Source: Thamnidium elegans (Eukaryota > Mucoromycota > Mucoromycetes > Mucorales > Mucoraceae). From it: a DNA stretch of 64,000 nt. The notes under the pieces are model-generated. The model ran no database searches and was not told the origin of the DNA. It saw only the letters and a program-made list of their open reading frames with translations. The position numbers and the translations under genes were made by a program. Position 1 is the stretch's first letter. Each line of letters starts with the position of its first letter. The DNA is taken from positions 186,001-250,000 of the forward strand of contig JAIXMG010000011.1 in the NCBI GenBank assembly GCA_025201345.1. Reading direction: 5' to 3'. Positions 34,656 to 44,437 of this stretch are shown in pieces.

Positions 34656-36545
34656 TCAAAGCAGACAGTTTTCGTAGGGATCCATTCGTTTGATCATGTT
34701 TTTCAGGGCAATAGTACGAGCAGCTTTTCTAGCTTTTCCAGAGGCGTTTCCAATATAGAAGCTTCTTAAGTGTAAATACCTAGCATATTCCGCTTCACAA
34801 GTAGGCAGATTAACTTGTTCATGACATAATTTAACAATATTCACGGCCATTCTCTTTAATAAGACACCATTTCGCTTCTTTTCTTCAGTTATTTTCTTAT
34901 TTCTAGTATCATATTCCCAAGCATCAGATTTTATTTCTTGAGTTAAGGTCCATCTTTCATTAGTTGTTTCTTCCGTGAGTTCAGCGTCAAGTCCCAATGA
35001 GTTGAGATCTAATAGATTTAGCATCATGTCTTCGCTTCCTTCTAACTGTTCATCTGGTTCATTTGTCTCTTCAACTATTCCTTCAAAATCTTCTAAAGAG
35101 ATTACAGATTCATAGTCTCTTTGTGGTTCCATTCGAGCATGTGGACCGAGCCGATCATTAATGGAAATAACGTTTTCTTGTTCTTGCATTCCTTGTTTAG
35201 ATGTTAGATTATTATCTTCTTCTGATTCTTGCAACCTCGTCTTTTTATAGTTTTCTTCTAATTTCCAACCTACATCGGGCACTTTATAAATTCTTAGGCG
35301 ATTCCCATGTACAATTCTTATTTCTGTGGAACCATCTTTCTTTTTTCCTTGTATAACATAGCTGCCTTTCTTTAAGTCTTCGATTACAGTATATAATCCT
35401 TCCCACAGGTCTTCAAGTTTTCCTGCCCAGGAAGTTCCTCTAAAATCACGATATCGCTCTACAGTATCACCAACTTCGAACGCAGGCTTTAGTAATTTCT
35501 TTTTTTGTAGAAGTTTCTTGTCGATAGCTTCTTTTTGTGCTTTCTGCGATGTTTCAATTCTTTTTATGGCATTTTTTCTTATTAATTGTAAAACGTTGAT
35601 CTGCTTATTGGTTCTTAGTTCAAGTATCTTATCAAAGTTTAATTCTGTTGGGATTTGAGCTTTTCTATTGTCAAAAGACGTGCGAGGTTGATAGCCATAG
35701 AGTAAATAAAACGGAGTTTCTTTAGTTGTAGCTTGTTGCATGCTTCTGTAAGAATATAGCATAGACGGTAAGTAGAGATGCCAATCCTTCTTTTCTTCTG
35801 GTGTTCTTCTTTGCATGATTTGATCAAAGGTGCGATTAAAGCGTTCAATCAATCCGTTCGCCTGACTATTATAGGGACTTATGTTATTTTTTCTAATACC
35901 AAATTGGAGACAGACTTGATATACTAATTCGCTTATCATTGGTTTCCCGTTGTCGGTAATTATAACTCGAGGACATCCATGTCTACATATAATTTCTTCG
36001 TATAAAAATAAGGCTATTTCAGATGCAGTTTGAAAGCGCACCGCTCTAGCTTCAACATATTTGGTTAAGTAATCAATTGCTGCGATAATATATCTATAAC
36101 CTCCTCTACTTGTCGTTACATGTTTGACATCAATTGCTATTTGTTCAAAAGGTACGTGTAACACAGCCACGGGATGTAATCTTTCATTTAAAGTTTTTCT
36201 ACTGTGTCGTTGGCATCGCGGGCATTCTTTCACGTATTGAGTAACATCTTTAACCATATTGGGCCAGTAATATTTTGATGAAAGCTTGTTAATTGTATTA
36301 TTGTAAGCTAAGTGTCCTCCTAAAGGATGTTGATGTGCCAAATATAAAGCTTCTATTGCTTCAGATTGATTTAATACTATTCTATGTTGATAAGTGTCAA
36401 AATTGCACCGATATAATTTGTTGTTTAATAGCGTATAGTTCTTAGATTGCTTTAGTAAGAATTTTTGTTGGTCGGAATCTGCGAGGTCAGGTACCTGCAG
36501 ATTCGTTAGGTAAGCTTTGAGTAATATAATTGTTGTGTTATCCAT
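34656..36545 (-). CDS. Retrotransposon integrase with long acidic C-terminal extension
   Basis: 629 codons in one intact frame, separated from the RNase H segment by 225 bp of non-coding sequence. The zinc-binding HHCC module is AHQHPLGGH with ECPRCQRH. The DDE core is visible as QIAIDVKHV (Asp), IITDNGKPM (Asp) and NGLIERFNRTF (Glu 35 residues later in the expected block). A basic domain with VGDTVERYRDFRG and HGNRLRIYKVP follows. The last 200 or so residues are acidic, then basic, and match nothing I recognise; no chromodomain is evident. This tail is a candidate for tethering to tRNA-gene chromatin, which is inference. How it is translated apart from the upstream pol is unclear. Confidence 0.9.
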   Translation of the reverse strand: MDNTTIILLKAYLTNLQVPDLADSDQQKFLLKQSKNYTLLNNKLYRCNFDTYQHRIVLNQSEAIEALYLAHQHPLGGHLAYNNTINKLSSKYYWPNMVKDVTQYVKECPRCQRHSRKTLNERLHPVAVLHVPFEQIAIDVKHVTTSRGGYRYIIAAIDYLTKYVEARAVRFQTASEIALFLYEEIICRHGCPRVIITDNGKPMISELVYQVCLQFGIRKNNISPYNSQANGLIERFNRTFDQIMQRRTPEEKKDWHLYLPSMLYSYRSMQQATTKETPFYLLYGYQPRTSFDNRKAQIPTELNFDKILELRTNKQINVLQLIRKNAIKRIETSQKAQKEAIDKKLLQKKKLLKPAFEVGDTVERYRDFRGTSWAGKLEDLWEGLYTVIEDLKKGSYVIQGKKKDGSTEIRIVHGNRLRIYKVPDVGWKLEENYKKTRLQESEEDNNLTSKQGMQEQENVISINDRLGPHARMEPQRDYESVISLEDFEGIVEETNEPDEQLEGSEDMMLNLLDLNSLGLDAELTEETTNERWTLTQEIKSDAWEYDTRNKKITEEKKRNGVLLKRMAVNIVKLCHEQVNLPTCEAEYARYLHLRSFYIGNASGKARKAARTIALKNMIKRMDPYENCLL

Positions 36546-36770
36546 TGTTGTCAGTTTATTTGATTTGAGTTGAGTTTTATTTAATTAGTTGATATGATTG
36601 GTTAAGTTTAATAATTAATAATATTTGATGATAAATTATATTTGGTGGATAGATTGTTTTTAAGTTGGTTTTGTATTGTTTTTCCAAGGATTTTCAATGT
36701 TTTTTTTTTTTTTGACAGCAGCTTTTTACGTCGTTCAGTGAATAGTTGGACTTTTATTGTTATTGTTGTG

Positions 36771-39580
36771 CTAATTTCCAATTCTAGACAAGAAGTCGGC
36801 ACTTTCATTAACTCTTCCAGGTCGGTATTTTACTTCAAATTCATATTCATTTAATATAGTTATCCATCTGGCGAGAATTCCTGTTGGTTCTTGTGATTTT
36901 AACAAACCATTGAGAGCAGCGTGATCAGTTATGATAGTAAAACGTTTTCCCAAGAGATATGGTCTAAATATCTTAACAGCCCAGACAATAGCGAGACCTT
37001 CTAATTTTGATACACCATAATTTAATTCGGGACCCCTCAAACCTCTACTAATATACTGTATAGGATGCTCGTGTCCATCATCATCTAATTGAGTAAGTAC
37101 GCATCCAATTCCCACTCTACTTGCGTCTGTAACCAACACGAAAGGCTTGTCGAAGTTTGGCCTAATAAGTACCGGTGTACTGGTTAAAGCTTCTTTTAGT
37201 TTGTTAAAAGCTTCTAAAGATTCTTGATTCCAGGTGTTTTGTCCTTTTTTTGTTAGGTTATGTAAAGGTCTTGCAATAGCGGCAAATTGATTAATAAATC
37301 GTCTGTAGTACGAAGCAATTCCAATAAAACTCTTTATCTGGGTAACTGTAGTAGGTGTAGGAAAATTTTTGACTTTTTCTATTTTAGCAGGATCAGTCTC
37401 TAAACCATCTTTAGTAATTATGTAGCCTAGAAAGTTCAGTTTGTCCTTGAAGAAAAAGCATTTCGTAATGTTTAGCTTTAAGTTGGGCAACTCGAACACA
37501 GTTAAACAATTTTTCCAAGTCGATTAAATGGTTTTCGTGAGTTTTTGAGAAACAATTTAAGTCATCTATATAAGCGACAAGAGATTTGTTGATTAAATCT
37601 TTGAATACTAGATCTACCATCCTTTGGGAAAGTCCCCACAGAGTTACACAAACCCATTGGCATGCGCGAGAATTCCCATTGGCCTAGCTGTGCAGTGGCG
37701 AAAGCACTTTTTTCAATAGAATCTTCAGCGAGAGCTACTTGATAAAAACCGCTTCGCATATCCAGGGCCGAGAAGATAGAAGCATTTCCTAACGTGTCCA
37801 ATAAAGTTTCAATTCTTGGTAAAGCATAGGCGTCCTTTTTTGTGATAGCATTTAATTTTCGATAATCTATAAACTAATCTATAGCTATTATCTTTTTTCT
37901 TTACTAGAATAATAGGTGAGCTCCAAGGGCTGTTGGAAGGTCGAATCACTCCTAGATCACTTAATTTATTTAATTCATTTTTTAAGCTTTCAATTTCAGC
38001 AGGGCACATTCTATAAGGACGACTGCGTATAGGTGGCACATCTTCTGTGATAATTCGATGTTTTATTAATGGTGTACATCCGAGTGTGTCGTTATTCCAG
38101 TCAAACACATCTTGATAATTGTTGATTAAATTTAGAAATTGTTGTTTAATATTGTCATCAATTTCTCCCATTTGAATTTTTTCTTTTTGATCAACCGTTA
38201 GAATAGATCTTGAAGTTTCGCTTATATTTGAATCTTCAATTTTTGGTGGATCTATGTCGATTAGCGTTAGATCATATCCGTTAGCTTCCACATCATCGTC
38301 AGAACGTTGATAAGTTTCTATTTCAGGTTCAGGGACGATAGTGAAAAGATCACCTTTAAAATTTCTTTCTACCATGCTAAACGATACTTTCTTGTTTGAG
38401 CTTTTCAGCATCGTCGTTGAAATAAGCTTCGTCGTCATCACTGGTTGAACTTTGTTCACTAATAGTATCATCATCTGTATATTCCTCAGTTGAATCAGTT
38501 TCAAAGTCGTCATGAGTATCATCTTCATCCTCTACAATAGTTTTTATTTGAGGTTCCATAACTTTTGTAGGTATTTTTGTTACAGCTTGAATAATAGGTC
38601 CTTTAGTTGTTTTAAAGAAATTAATGGGTATCTCTGCCATTCTTCCTTTATATGTAACCGATAATAGTTTCTGTTTATAATCGACTACAGCCTTTGCACG
38701 GTTTAACCAGTTGTTTTCCAATGATTAAAGGAGTTGGTGTAGCAGGTAGAACTTCAATACTTCCAGGTATAGTAATAACACCTCCGGCTTTGATGGGTAC
38801 ATCGTAGATCAATCCAAGTCCACGTTGTTTGGTACTATTTCCTAGGGTAAATATACTTTGGCTAGGTGAATCGATTTGTAATCCAAGTTTTTCTACTAAT
38901 TCTCGAGACATACAAGTCTTTGCAGCACCACCATCAATTAGAGTTTTGATTTTAAATCCATTGATGACGAAATCAGTGTAAATAGCAGTAGTGTCTTCAT
39001 CGTCATCTTCTACAAACGATAAATCTTGGATAGTAGCTGTAGTTGATGAGGATCCAGGCGCAACTATTGATACTTTAGGTTGTCTTGGTGTTTTTAAAGC
39101 ATTGACAAATTGACGTTTCACAATAGGTGAGATCTTGAGTAATTCACCAACTGGAATATTAGAATTTTGATCAAATACAGTAGAAACAATATCAAAATTT
39201 AATTTAGGAATTACTCTTTTCCTTCTTGGTTTAGCAGTTTTATAATAGGTTGATTAGGAGATATAATTGTAGGGTTATCCATAGTCATATCCATATCGGC
39301 AATAGTTGAATCATAAGTAGGCAAAGGAGTTTCGCGTTCTTTCCCTTTTCGAGTAGGTGCAGGTTTTGAGGAGCTTGGACGAGCATAAGGTTTAGAAGTT
39401 TGTACCACAGGTGGATGTATAGCACGAACCGAAGCATAAAGATCTTGGTCATCTTCTTCGTTTTCATCAGTAAGCATTGTTGTAAGATGTGTCGAGGAAG
39501 AGTTCTCAAGGGGAATGGATTTTTTATTGTTGTTAGGGGCGTTCGACTGACCATTCGTAAGAGCAGCCGACCCGATTAGT
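36771..39580 (-). pseudogene. pol: Retrotransposon pol (protease-RT-RNase H) broken by frameshifts
   Basis: Seven open segments in changing frames cover one pol region. First comes an acidic linker ending at 39211. The aspartic-protease-like part has LIDGGAAKTCMS (39 kb), with DGG in place of the usual DSG/DTG. A spacer follows, then RT with SPWSSPIILVKKKDNSYRLV, DYRKLNAITKKDAYALPRIE, FSALDMRSGFYQV and the catalytic YIDD in LVAYIDDLNCFS. RNase H-like sequence contains VLVTDASRVGIGCVL and TDHAALNGLL. Frame changes fall near 39245 (-1), 38718, 38402, 37880, 37630 and 37485 (each +1, all at short homopolymers). The residues themselves are conserved; only the frame is lost. Confidence 0.85.
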
Positions 39581-40757
39581 TTTTTGACTGGTTGGTGTTG
39601 TCAGAGTTGGTGTTTGTATTTTCATTCCTCTGATTGTTGCCATTGTCGTAATTGTTGTTATTATTTCTTTGGTTTTGATTACCATTGTTGTAGTTACGAG
39701 AATCACCTCCACGAGAATAATCATTTCTTCTTTCAGAATAATGGTCGTTGTTATACCGACGATTATTATAATTATTTCCTCTTTGATAATTATTATTATT
39801 AATATTGGTACCATTTTGTTTTTTGAATTCTTCTTGCATAACTTGTCTAATCATTTCTTTGATATCTAAATTCTCAGTCTGATGATTCGTGTTTTGAGAA
39901 GTTCCAGTCACTGTATTCTGACTTTCCATATGATGAAGATCTAACGTTTGCAATGTAGCAATTACTTGCTTCAAAGCATTACGGTCACTTCCCAATTTGG
40001 ATAAAGCAGTATTCAGTTGGCTAGAGACATCCATAACAGAAAAATCAGTTCCTGAAGGTAGTTTACCAAAAGATAGAATAGGTTTAGCGGAAGTTTCAGC
40101 AACAAATGAATTATCAATGTCACGGGGCGAAAAAGGACTATTCTTCATAGAAATTGAGCGAGGTTTCTCAGCATTCCACCAGCCTTCAGCCTTAGTTAAA
40201 TAATCATTAAAGGATACAGCAGAGTTCAAGATACAAAATTTGCGGATTTCAGGTAAAAGTCCAACTTGGAATCGAATCTTGATTTGTTGTTCTGCATCTT
40301 CCAGTTCAGCTAATTCAGCAGCTTCTTGCAAGCGACCCAGAAAAGTTTTTGGATGTTCTTCTTTTCCTTGAGCAAGCATGTTAAATCCAATAGTATAACG
40401 AGTAATAAGTTCAGTAGTAATATATTCCGCTTTGAGTAATTCAATAGCTTCTTGATAAGTAAGACCTTGTTCTAAAGTAGGTTCACGAGAGAGTCTTCTT
40501 TCGAAAAAGTTCTTAGCAGTTCTTCTAAGTTGAGCACGCAAAATAAGCAGTTTACGAGCATCGGCAGTAATATTTTGCATAGCAAAGTAAGATTCCAGAG
40601 TTTCTTCAAAATTTCTAAAGTCTTCACCTTCAGCACCAGCGAATTCAATAATAGCCATCTTTCTTGAAGGGAAGAGATAACCAGAGTTAGTTTCAGCATA
40701 CGCATTAGTTGAGTGGTTGAATGAATTGATGTTTGCCAACACAGCTTGATCGTTCAT
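39576..40757 (-). CDS. gag: Retrotransposon Gag, no zinc knuckle
   Basis: 393 codons from the Met at 40757 (MNDQAVLANINSFNHS). The frame opens earlier, at 40844, but that part lies in the leader. The middle is a retrotransposon Gag (capsid-like) domain with helical blocks such as FRNFEETLESYFAMQN and LTYQEAIELLKAEY. The last 75 residues are an Asn/Arg/Tyr/Gly-rich basic tail (NNYQRGNNYNNRRYNND and similar) in place of a CCHC zinc knuckle; it probably binds the genomic RNA. The stop codon directly follows the slippery heptamer. Expression would come from the 5' LTR on the full-length transcript. Confidence 0.85.
   Translation of the reverse strand: MNDQAVLANINSFNHSTNAYAETNSGYLFPSRKMAIIEFAGAEGEDFRNFEETLESYFAMQNITADARKLLILRAQLRRTAKNFFERRLSREPTLEQGLTYQEAIELLKAEYITTELITRYTIGFNMLAQGKEEHPKTFLGRLQEAAELAELEDAEQQIKIRFQVGLLPEIRKFCILNSAVSFNDYLTKAEGWWNAEKPRSISMKNSPFSPRDIDNSFVAETSAKPILSFGKLPSGTDFSVMDVSSQLNTALSKLGSDRNALKQVIATLQTLDLHHMESQNTVTGTSQNTNHQTENLDIKEMIRQVMQEEFKKQNGTNINNNNYQRGNNYNNRRYNNDHYSERRNDYSRGGDSRNYNNGNQNQRNNNNNYDNGNNQRNENTNTNSDNTNQSKN
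39579..39585 (-). promoter_or_regulatory. Programmed -1 frameshift slippery site A AAA AAC
   Basis: Set in the gag frame as (TC)A AAA AAC followed at once by TAA, this fits the X XXY YYZ rule exactly. A -1 slip continues into the open frame that starts LIGSAALTNGQ and leads to the protease-like region. An RNA structure downstream was not assessed. Confidence 0.75.
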
Positions 40758-40898
40758 TTTTGAGTTTTTGTAGTAGTTATGTAAGTAGATTATTAAAAGT
40801 AAAAAGTGTTCAAAGGTAGTAATATTGAAAAATGTACGACCCAAACGTAAAGTAAAAGTTCTTGAGATAGATTTGAATCAGAAATAGTAAATGAAATA

Positions 40899-40916
40899 CC
40901 CTGTTAGTGAGCACCA
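40899..40916 (-). promoter_or_regulatory. Candidate primer-binding site of the retroelement
   Basis: Two bases inside the 5' LTR edge the element strand reads TGGTGCTCACTAACAGGG. It begins with TGG, as expected for annealing to a tRNA 3' CCA end. I cannot name the priming tRNA; neither tRNA in this window matches. Confidence 0.55.
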
Positions 40917-40918
40917 CG

Positions 40919-41354
40919 TGTTAATCAATCGATAGTGTGGTAAAGTGTAAAAAGAGTATAATAAGGTAATAGTAAGAAAAGTGAGCACCAGTTCCTGTTT
41001 TATAAGTAGAACGACTTAAATAATAAAGTAGAATAAAAGATTTAGGTAAAAAGTACAATGGAAAGTAAGATCCAAGGGAATTCAAGTACAAAATAAAATA
41101 AAGTAATAAAGATAAAATAAAAGAGCTTGATTTTAAAGGTCTTTTATAAAATAAAGGAAGTATAAGATTAAATTGTTTACAAAAAGTGAATTATATTTTA
41201 TTAAATAAAAGTTGAAGGTATTTATATCATTTTTAGTTTTCTTAATTAGGTTTTTAAATTTATAACAACCATGGAGGTTTGATTTCTTGTGTTAGGACAA
41301 CAAGGACGATCCTTGTTAACATTATTTTATCAGAAAGAGGTAGTTTGTGTAACA
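40919..41354 (-). repeat. 5' LTR of the gypsy element (436 bp)
   Basis: Same length and, by reading, the same sequence as 34184-34619. It should hold the element's promoter and polyadenylation signals, which I cannot place exactly. Confidence 0.95.
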
Positions 41355-42068
41355 GTGGCTCTTAAACGTCGCTGTCTCACTCGTGCATTGAAACATTTCA
41401 ATTCGATCATTGTTATTGTTACAAATCGATTTTATAGCGGGGAAAAAAAAAATGGAAATGATTAAACAATAGATATGTTTTATAAAAGTTCGGTAAGAAT
41501 GTCCTTTGGTATTCTATCAAAGAGACCTTGGAGTGTCATTTGAAGTATCCATGAACTGTTTGAAGGATATTAATAAGCTGATAAAAAATTGTGTAGTAAT
41601 AAATATGTCAGGTAATAAAAGGAGTAAAAGTAATAGTAACGTATGAAAAAGGGTTACTAGCAGTAAGAATACTTTAGGCAGAAAAGTAGATAATCGAAGT
41701 CGAAATAATAGCGGAGGTAAAAGTTCGAGGAATATGGAAAACACAGCACGTATCTATAGCATTCCCAGAACCTCAAGATCATCTTTTACTTTTATTGAAT
41801 TCGTATTTTTTTGGGTCTAACTTAAAGATGTACACATCATGGTTTACTTTTAAAGAAAGCAGTTTTTATCAAGTATAATCTGTTGTAAGCGGTTAACTGA
41901 AAAAGGGCCACCAGTTTAATAATTAAATACATGTAATTTATTTAAAGGCCAAATATTATCTTTATTAAAAAAAAAACATTCTATTTTTCTATTTTTTTCT
42001 TTTTTTTCTGTAGCAGAGGTTTAAACAATGCTATACATGACTTTTATAATGATAATAATAAAAAAAAA
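41355..42068. other. Intergenic, retroelement right flank
   Basis: Starts with the GTGG target duplicate; no gene is supported. Confidence 0.5.
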
Positions 42069-43013
42069 CTAGTAATTCAATGGAGCAGTACATGTATTAA
42101 ACAAACAATCCTCTTGACAATCTGCTTGAGAATCACAGCATACACCCTTTGGCCCTTCTCCTCTTTTCTTTCCTCTAAACGCGTTACCTTTACATACAGG
42201 AATGGGCTGATTATTTTCTTTATCACAAGAACCTCTAATACACGAACCATGACAATCATCATCCAATAAACAACAATCGTTCAAGTTTCCTTGACCTTGG
42301 CGCTGTCTAAAAATAGTGGGGTTATAATCACAACTGCTAGGTGAAGTAGATGGTGTACTAGCCGAATGGCTTGTAGCGCCGCTTGACCTCGTAGTCGAAG
42401 AAGATATACCATTTGAGGCATCACAGGATCCTTGAAAGCATGAGCCACGACAATCATTACTGGTTAAACAGCAATCATGCAAATCACCTTGACCTTTACC
42501 TTGCCCAGCAATTGATGTATCGAAATCACACTTAATGGCTTGCTTTACTATTGCTGCGCTTTCTATTTCTGTAGAAGAAGGACTAGCACTAGCGCTGATA
42601 CTGACGCTGGCACTGGCACTGCCAATAGCATTAGCTCTCATAATACCAGACTCTGAAACAGTTGAGCTGATATTAAAGTTACACGTGTACTTGCGGCTTC
42701 TGGGAGTAATTCTACTACAGGTATACGGATGGAACTCGTCTTCATCAACGACATAGGGAGCATTTGTGGAACCCCTAATTGTGATCCGTTTAATAAGATT
42801 ATCTGAGACGACTTTATCAGGTTCACAAAGGGGAGTCAAAATATGTTTTACATTATGAGATGATATTCTAGCACAACCATAGCTACAATCCGTAATATTA
42901 ACACAACCGCTTGGACTATTACCAATTTCAAGCTGAATAGAAGGAGTGGCAGCCGAGGTTTGGATTATTCCATAACCAGCCAACAGCAAAAGGTAAAAGT
43001 TTAGTTTTGTCAT
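42069..43013 (-). CDS. Secreted cysteine-rich repeat protein
   Basis: A single exon of 314 residues. The N-terminus MTKLNFYLLLLAGYGIIQTSA is a clear signal peptide. Three Cys-rich modules of one pattern follow at the C-terminal half: GQGDLHDCCLTSNDCRGSC, GQGNLNDCCLLDDDCHGSC and GPKGVCCDSQADCQEDC. They share CC-x5-C-x3-C-x4-C spacing and are separated by Ser/Thr-rich linkers (likely O-glycosylated). A related half-module (GCVNITDCSYGC) lies near residue 36. CC-containing knotted modules of this kind occur in secreted or wall-associated fungal proteins. The exact role is unknown, and I do not claim an effector or inhibitor activity. Confidence 0.75.
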   Translation of the reverse strand: MTKLNFYLLLLAGYGIIQTSAATPSIQLEIGNSPSGCVNITDCSYGCARISSHNVKHILTPLCEPDKVVSDNLIKRITIRGSTNAPYVVDEDEFHPYTCSRITPRSRKYTCNFNISSTVSESGIMRANAIGSASASVSISASASPSSTEIESAAIVKQAIKCDFDTSIAGQGKGQGDLHDCCLTSNDCRGSCFQGSCDASNGISSSTTRSSGATSHSASTPSTSPSSCDYNPTIFRQRQGQGNLNDCCLLDDDCHGSCIRGSCDKENNQPIPVCKGNAFRGKKRGEGPKGVCCDSQADCQEDCLFNTCTAPLNY

Positions 43014-43473
43014 AAAAAGGTAAAAGAGAAGTTTTTTTTTTTTTTTTTTAAAAAAAAAAGAGTTTGTTTTTTATACGATATTTTAAAAAGAAACAGTTGG
43101 GTAACTTTTAATGCTTACATTCTTATAATACCACAACGTCAAAATTAAAACGCAAATCGGTTTTGGGAAGAATTGATGATTCTAATTAAATATCTTGGCT
43201 ATTAAAAGCTAAAGTCCTTTTTTTTTTGCCAAACATACCGATCCTGGTAACCATTATAGTTATTATAAACTAGTGTAATTTTAAAACTAGAGTACTGTTA
43301 TGAACTTACCAAGACGCTATGCTTTAAAAGTATCTCATACATTAATTTTTTTTTTTTCGTACTTCGTCCCTGAGCATACATTTTGGGGGCTTCCATTTGA
43401 GCGTAATACAATCGAGAATAAAAAAAAAAAGGGGAGGGGGGGAGGAAACACTTGGTTTTTAATATATTTTATT

Positions 43474-44437
43474 ATGTCTAAAATAATTTCAACGTACGAT
43501 GCCGATCCTTCTGATGAACAAAGAAGTAAATGGCAAAAGTAAGTTTTAGTCATTCGCTTAATCTCGTACCTTTCTCAGCAAAATTGGACTTTTTTTTTAG
43601 GGAACAGGAGGAGTTACGAGCAAGACATGAGACTCAGGACCGATTAGACTTTGATCCTGAAAATTTACAAGAAATAAAGTACATTGCTGGTGTCGATTTA
43701 AGCTTTCCTCCTGGAGATGAAGAGAATGCTGTTGCTTGTTTAGTAGTATTATCTATGCCAGATTTAAAGGTAAACATAGGAGGTATAAATATTTTTATAG
43801 TGTGCATTAACCAATTTTTGTAAGATTGTTTACAAACAATTCTTAGAAACTAAGCTCTATCTTCCATATATACCTGGATTTTTAGCATTTCGAGAAGTTG
43901 AGCCTTTATTAAAATTAATTAAAGAATTAAAGATAAACCAACCAGAATTCTACCCACAAGTAATCCTTGTTGATGGTAATATATATATAATATATTAATA
44001 AAGTAATATTAAATTGTCTCTCCTCCCCATTTTTAGGTAATGGTTTATTACATCCACGACAGTTTGGTATCGCGTCGCACTTGGGCGTATTAAGTGACCT
44101 ACCTACAATCGGTATCGCGAAGACATTTTTAAGGATTCCAGGTGAACTTGATAACGTGTCGGAAATAAAAAACGAATACAAGAAAGTGCTAAAGAAAAAA
44201 GGTGATTATATGAATTTGATAGGTACAGAAAGTAGCACGACCTATGGATGTGCCCTTCGAACGTCAGATAATGCTATAAACCCTGTTTTTGTCAGTCAAG
44301 GTCACCGAATCTCCTTACAGACATCGATTAAAGTTGTACTGGCGTTATGCCCTCAGTATCGTATACCCGAACCTATTCGTGCTGCAGACCTTGAAAGTAG
44401 AGCATATATTAGGGCACAAGATGCTTCGCCAAAATAA
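43474..44437 (+). CDS. Endonuclease V (inosine-specific nuclease)
   Basis: Cleaves nucleic acid 3' to inosine; eukaryotic members act mainly on inosine-containing RNA. Four exons join in phase: 43474-43538, 43601-43769, 43825-43975 and 44037-44437, giving about 261 residues. Diagnostic blocks: [20 protein letters not shown] with the first catalytic Asp, [35 protein letters not shown] with the second Asp, and [23 protein letters not shown], a conserved C-terminal block, comes near the end. Length matches the family. An upstream Met at 43300 in another frame was rejected; the chosen Met is in frame with the first splice. Confidence 0.95.

Larger units (their letters stand above)
34184..41354 (-). 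mobile_element. Full-length Ty3/gypsy-type LTR retrotransposon
   Basis: 7171 bp bounded by two 436-bp LTRs and flanked by GTGG on both sides (34180-34183 and 41355-41358), a 4-bp target duplication. Minus-strand order: 5' LTR, primer-binding-site candidate, gag, slippery site, protease-like, reverse transcriptase, RNase H, a 225-bp gap and integrase, then the 3' LTR. The RT-RH-IN order defines Ty3/gypsy. It sits 144 bp downstream of tRNA-Leu, tRNA-proximal end being its 3' LTR. Pol is broken by several 1-nt shifts, so this copy looks unable to make its own polyprotein. Confidence 0.95.

Noticed and set aside
36608..36808. ORF in the gap between RNase H and integrase
   Set aside because: Its start lies in the RNase H C-terminus in another frame and the rest is Lys/Asn low complexity; treated as non-coding spacer.
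39533..39869. Overlapping ORFs on both strands across the gag tail (Ile/Thr-rich and Cys/Tyr-rich frames)
   Set aside because: Shadows of the AAT/AAC-rich Asn tail of Gag; the composition follows directly from the codon repeat.
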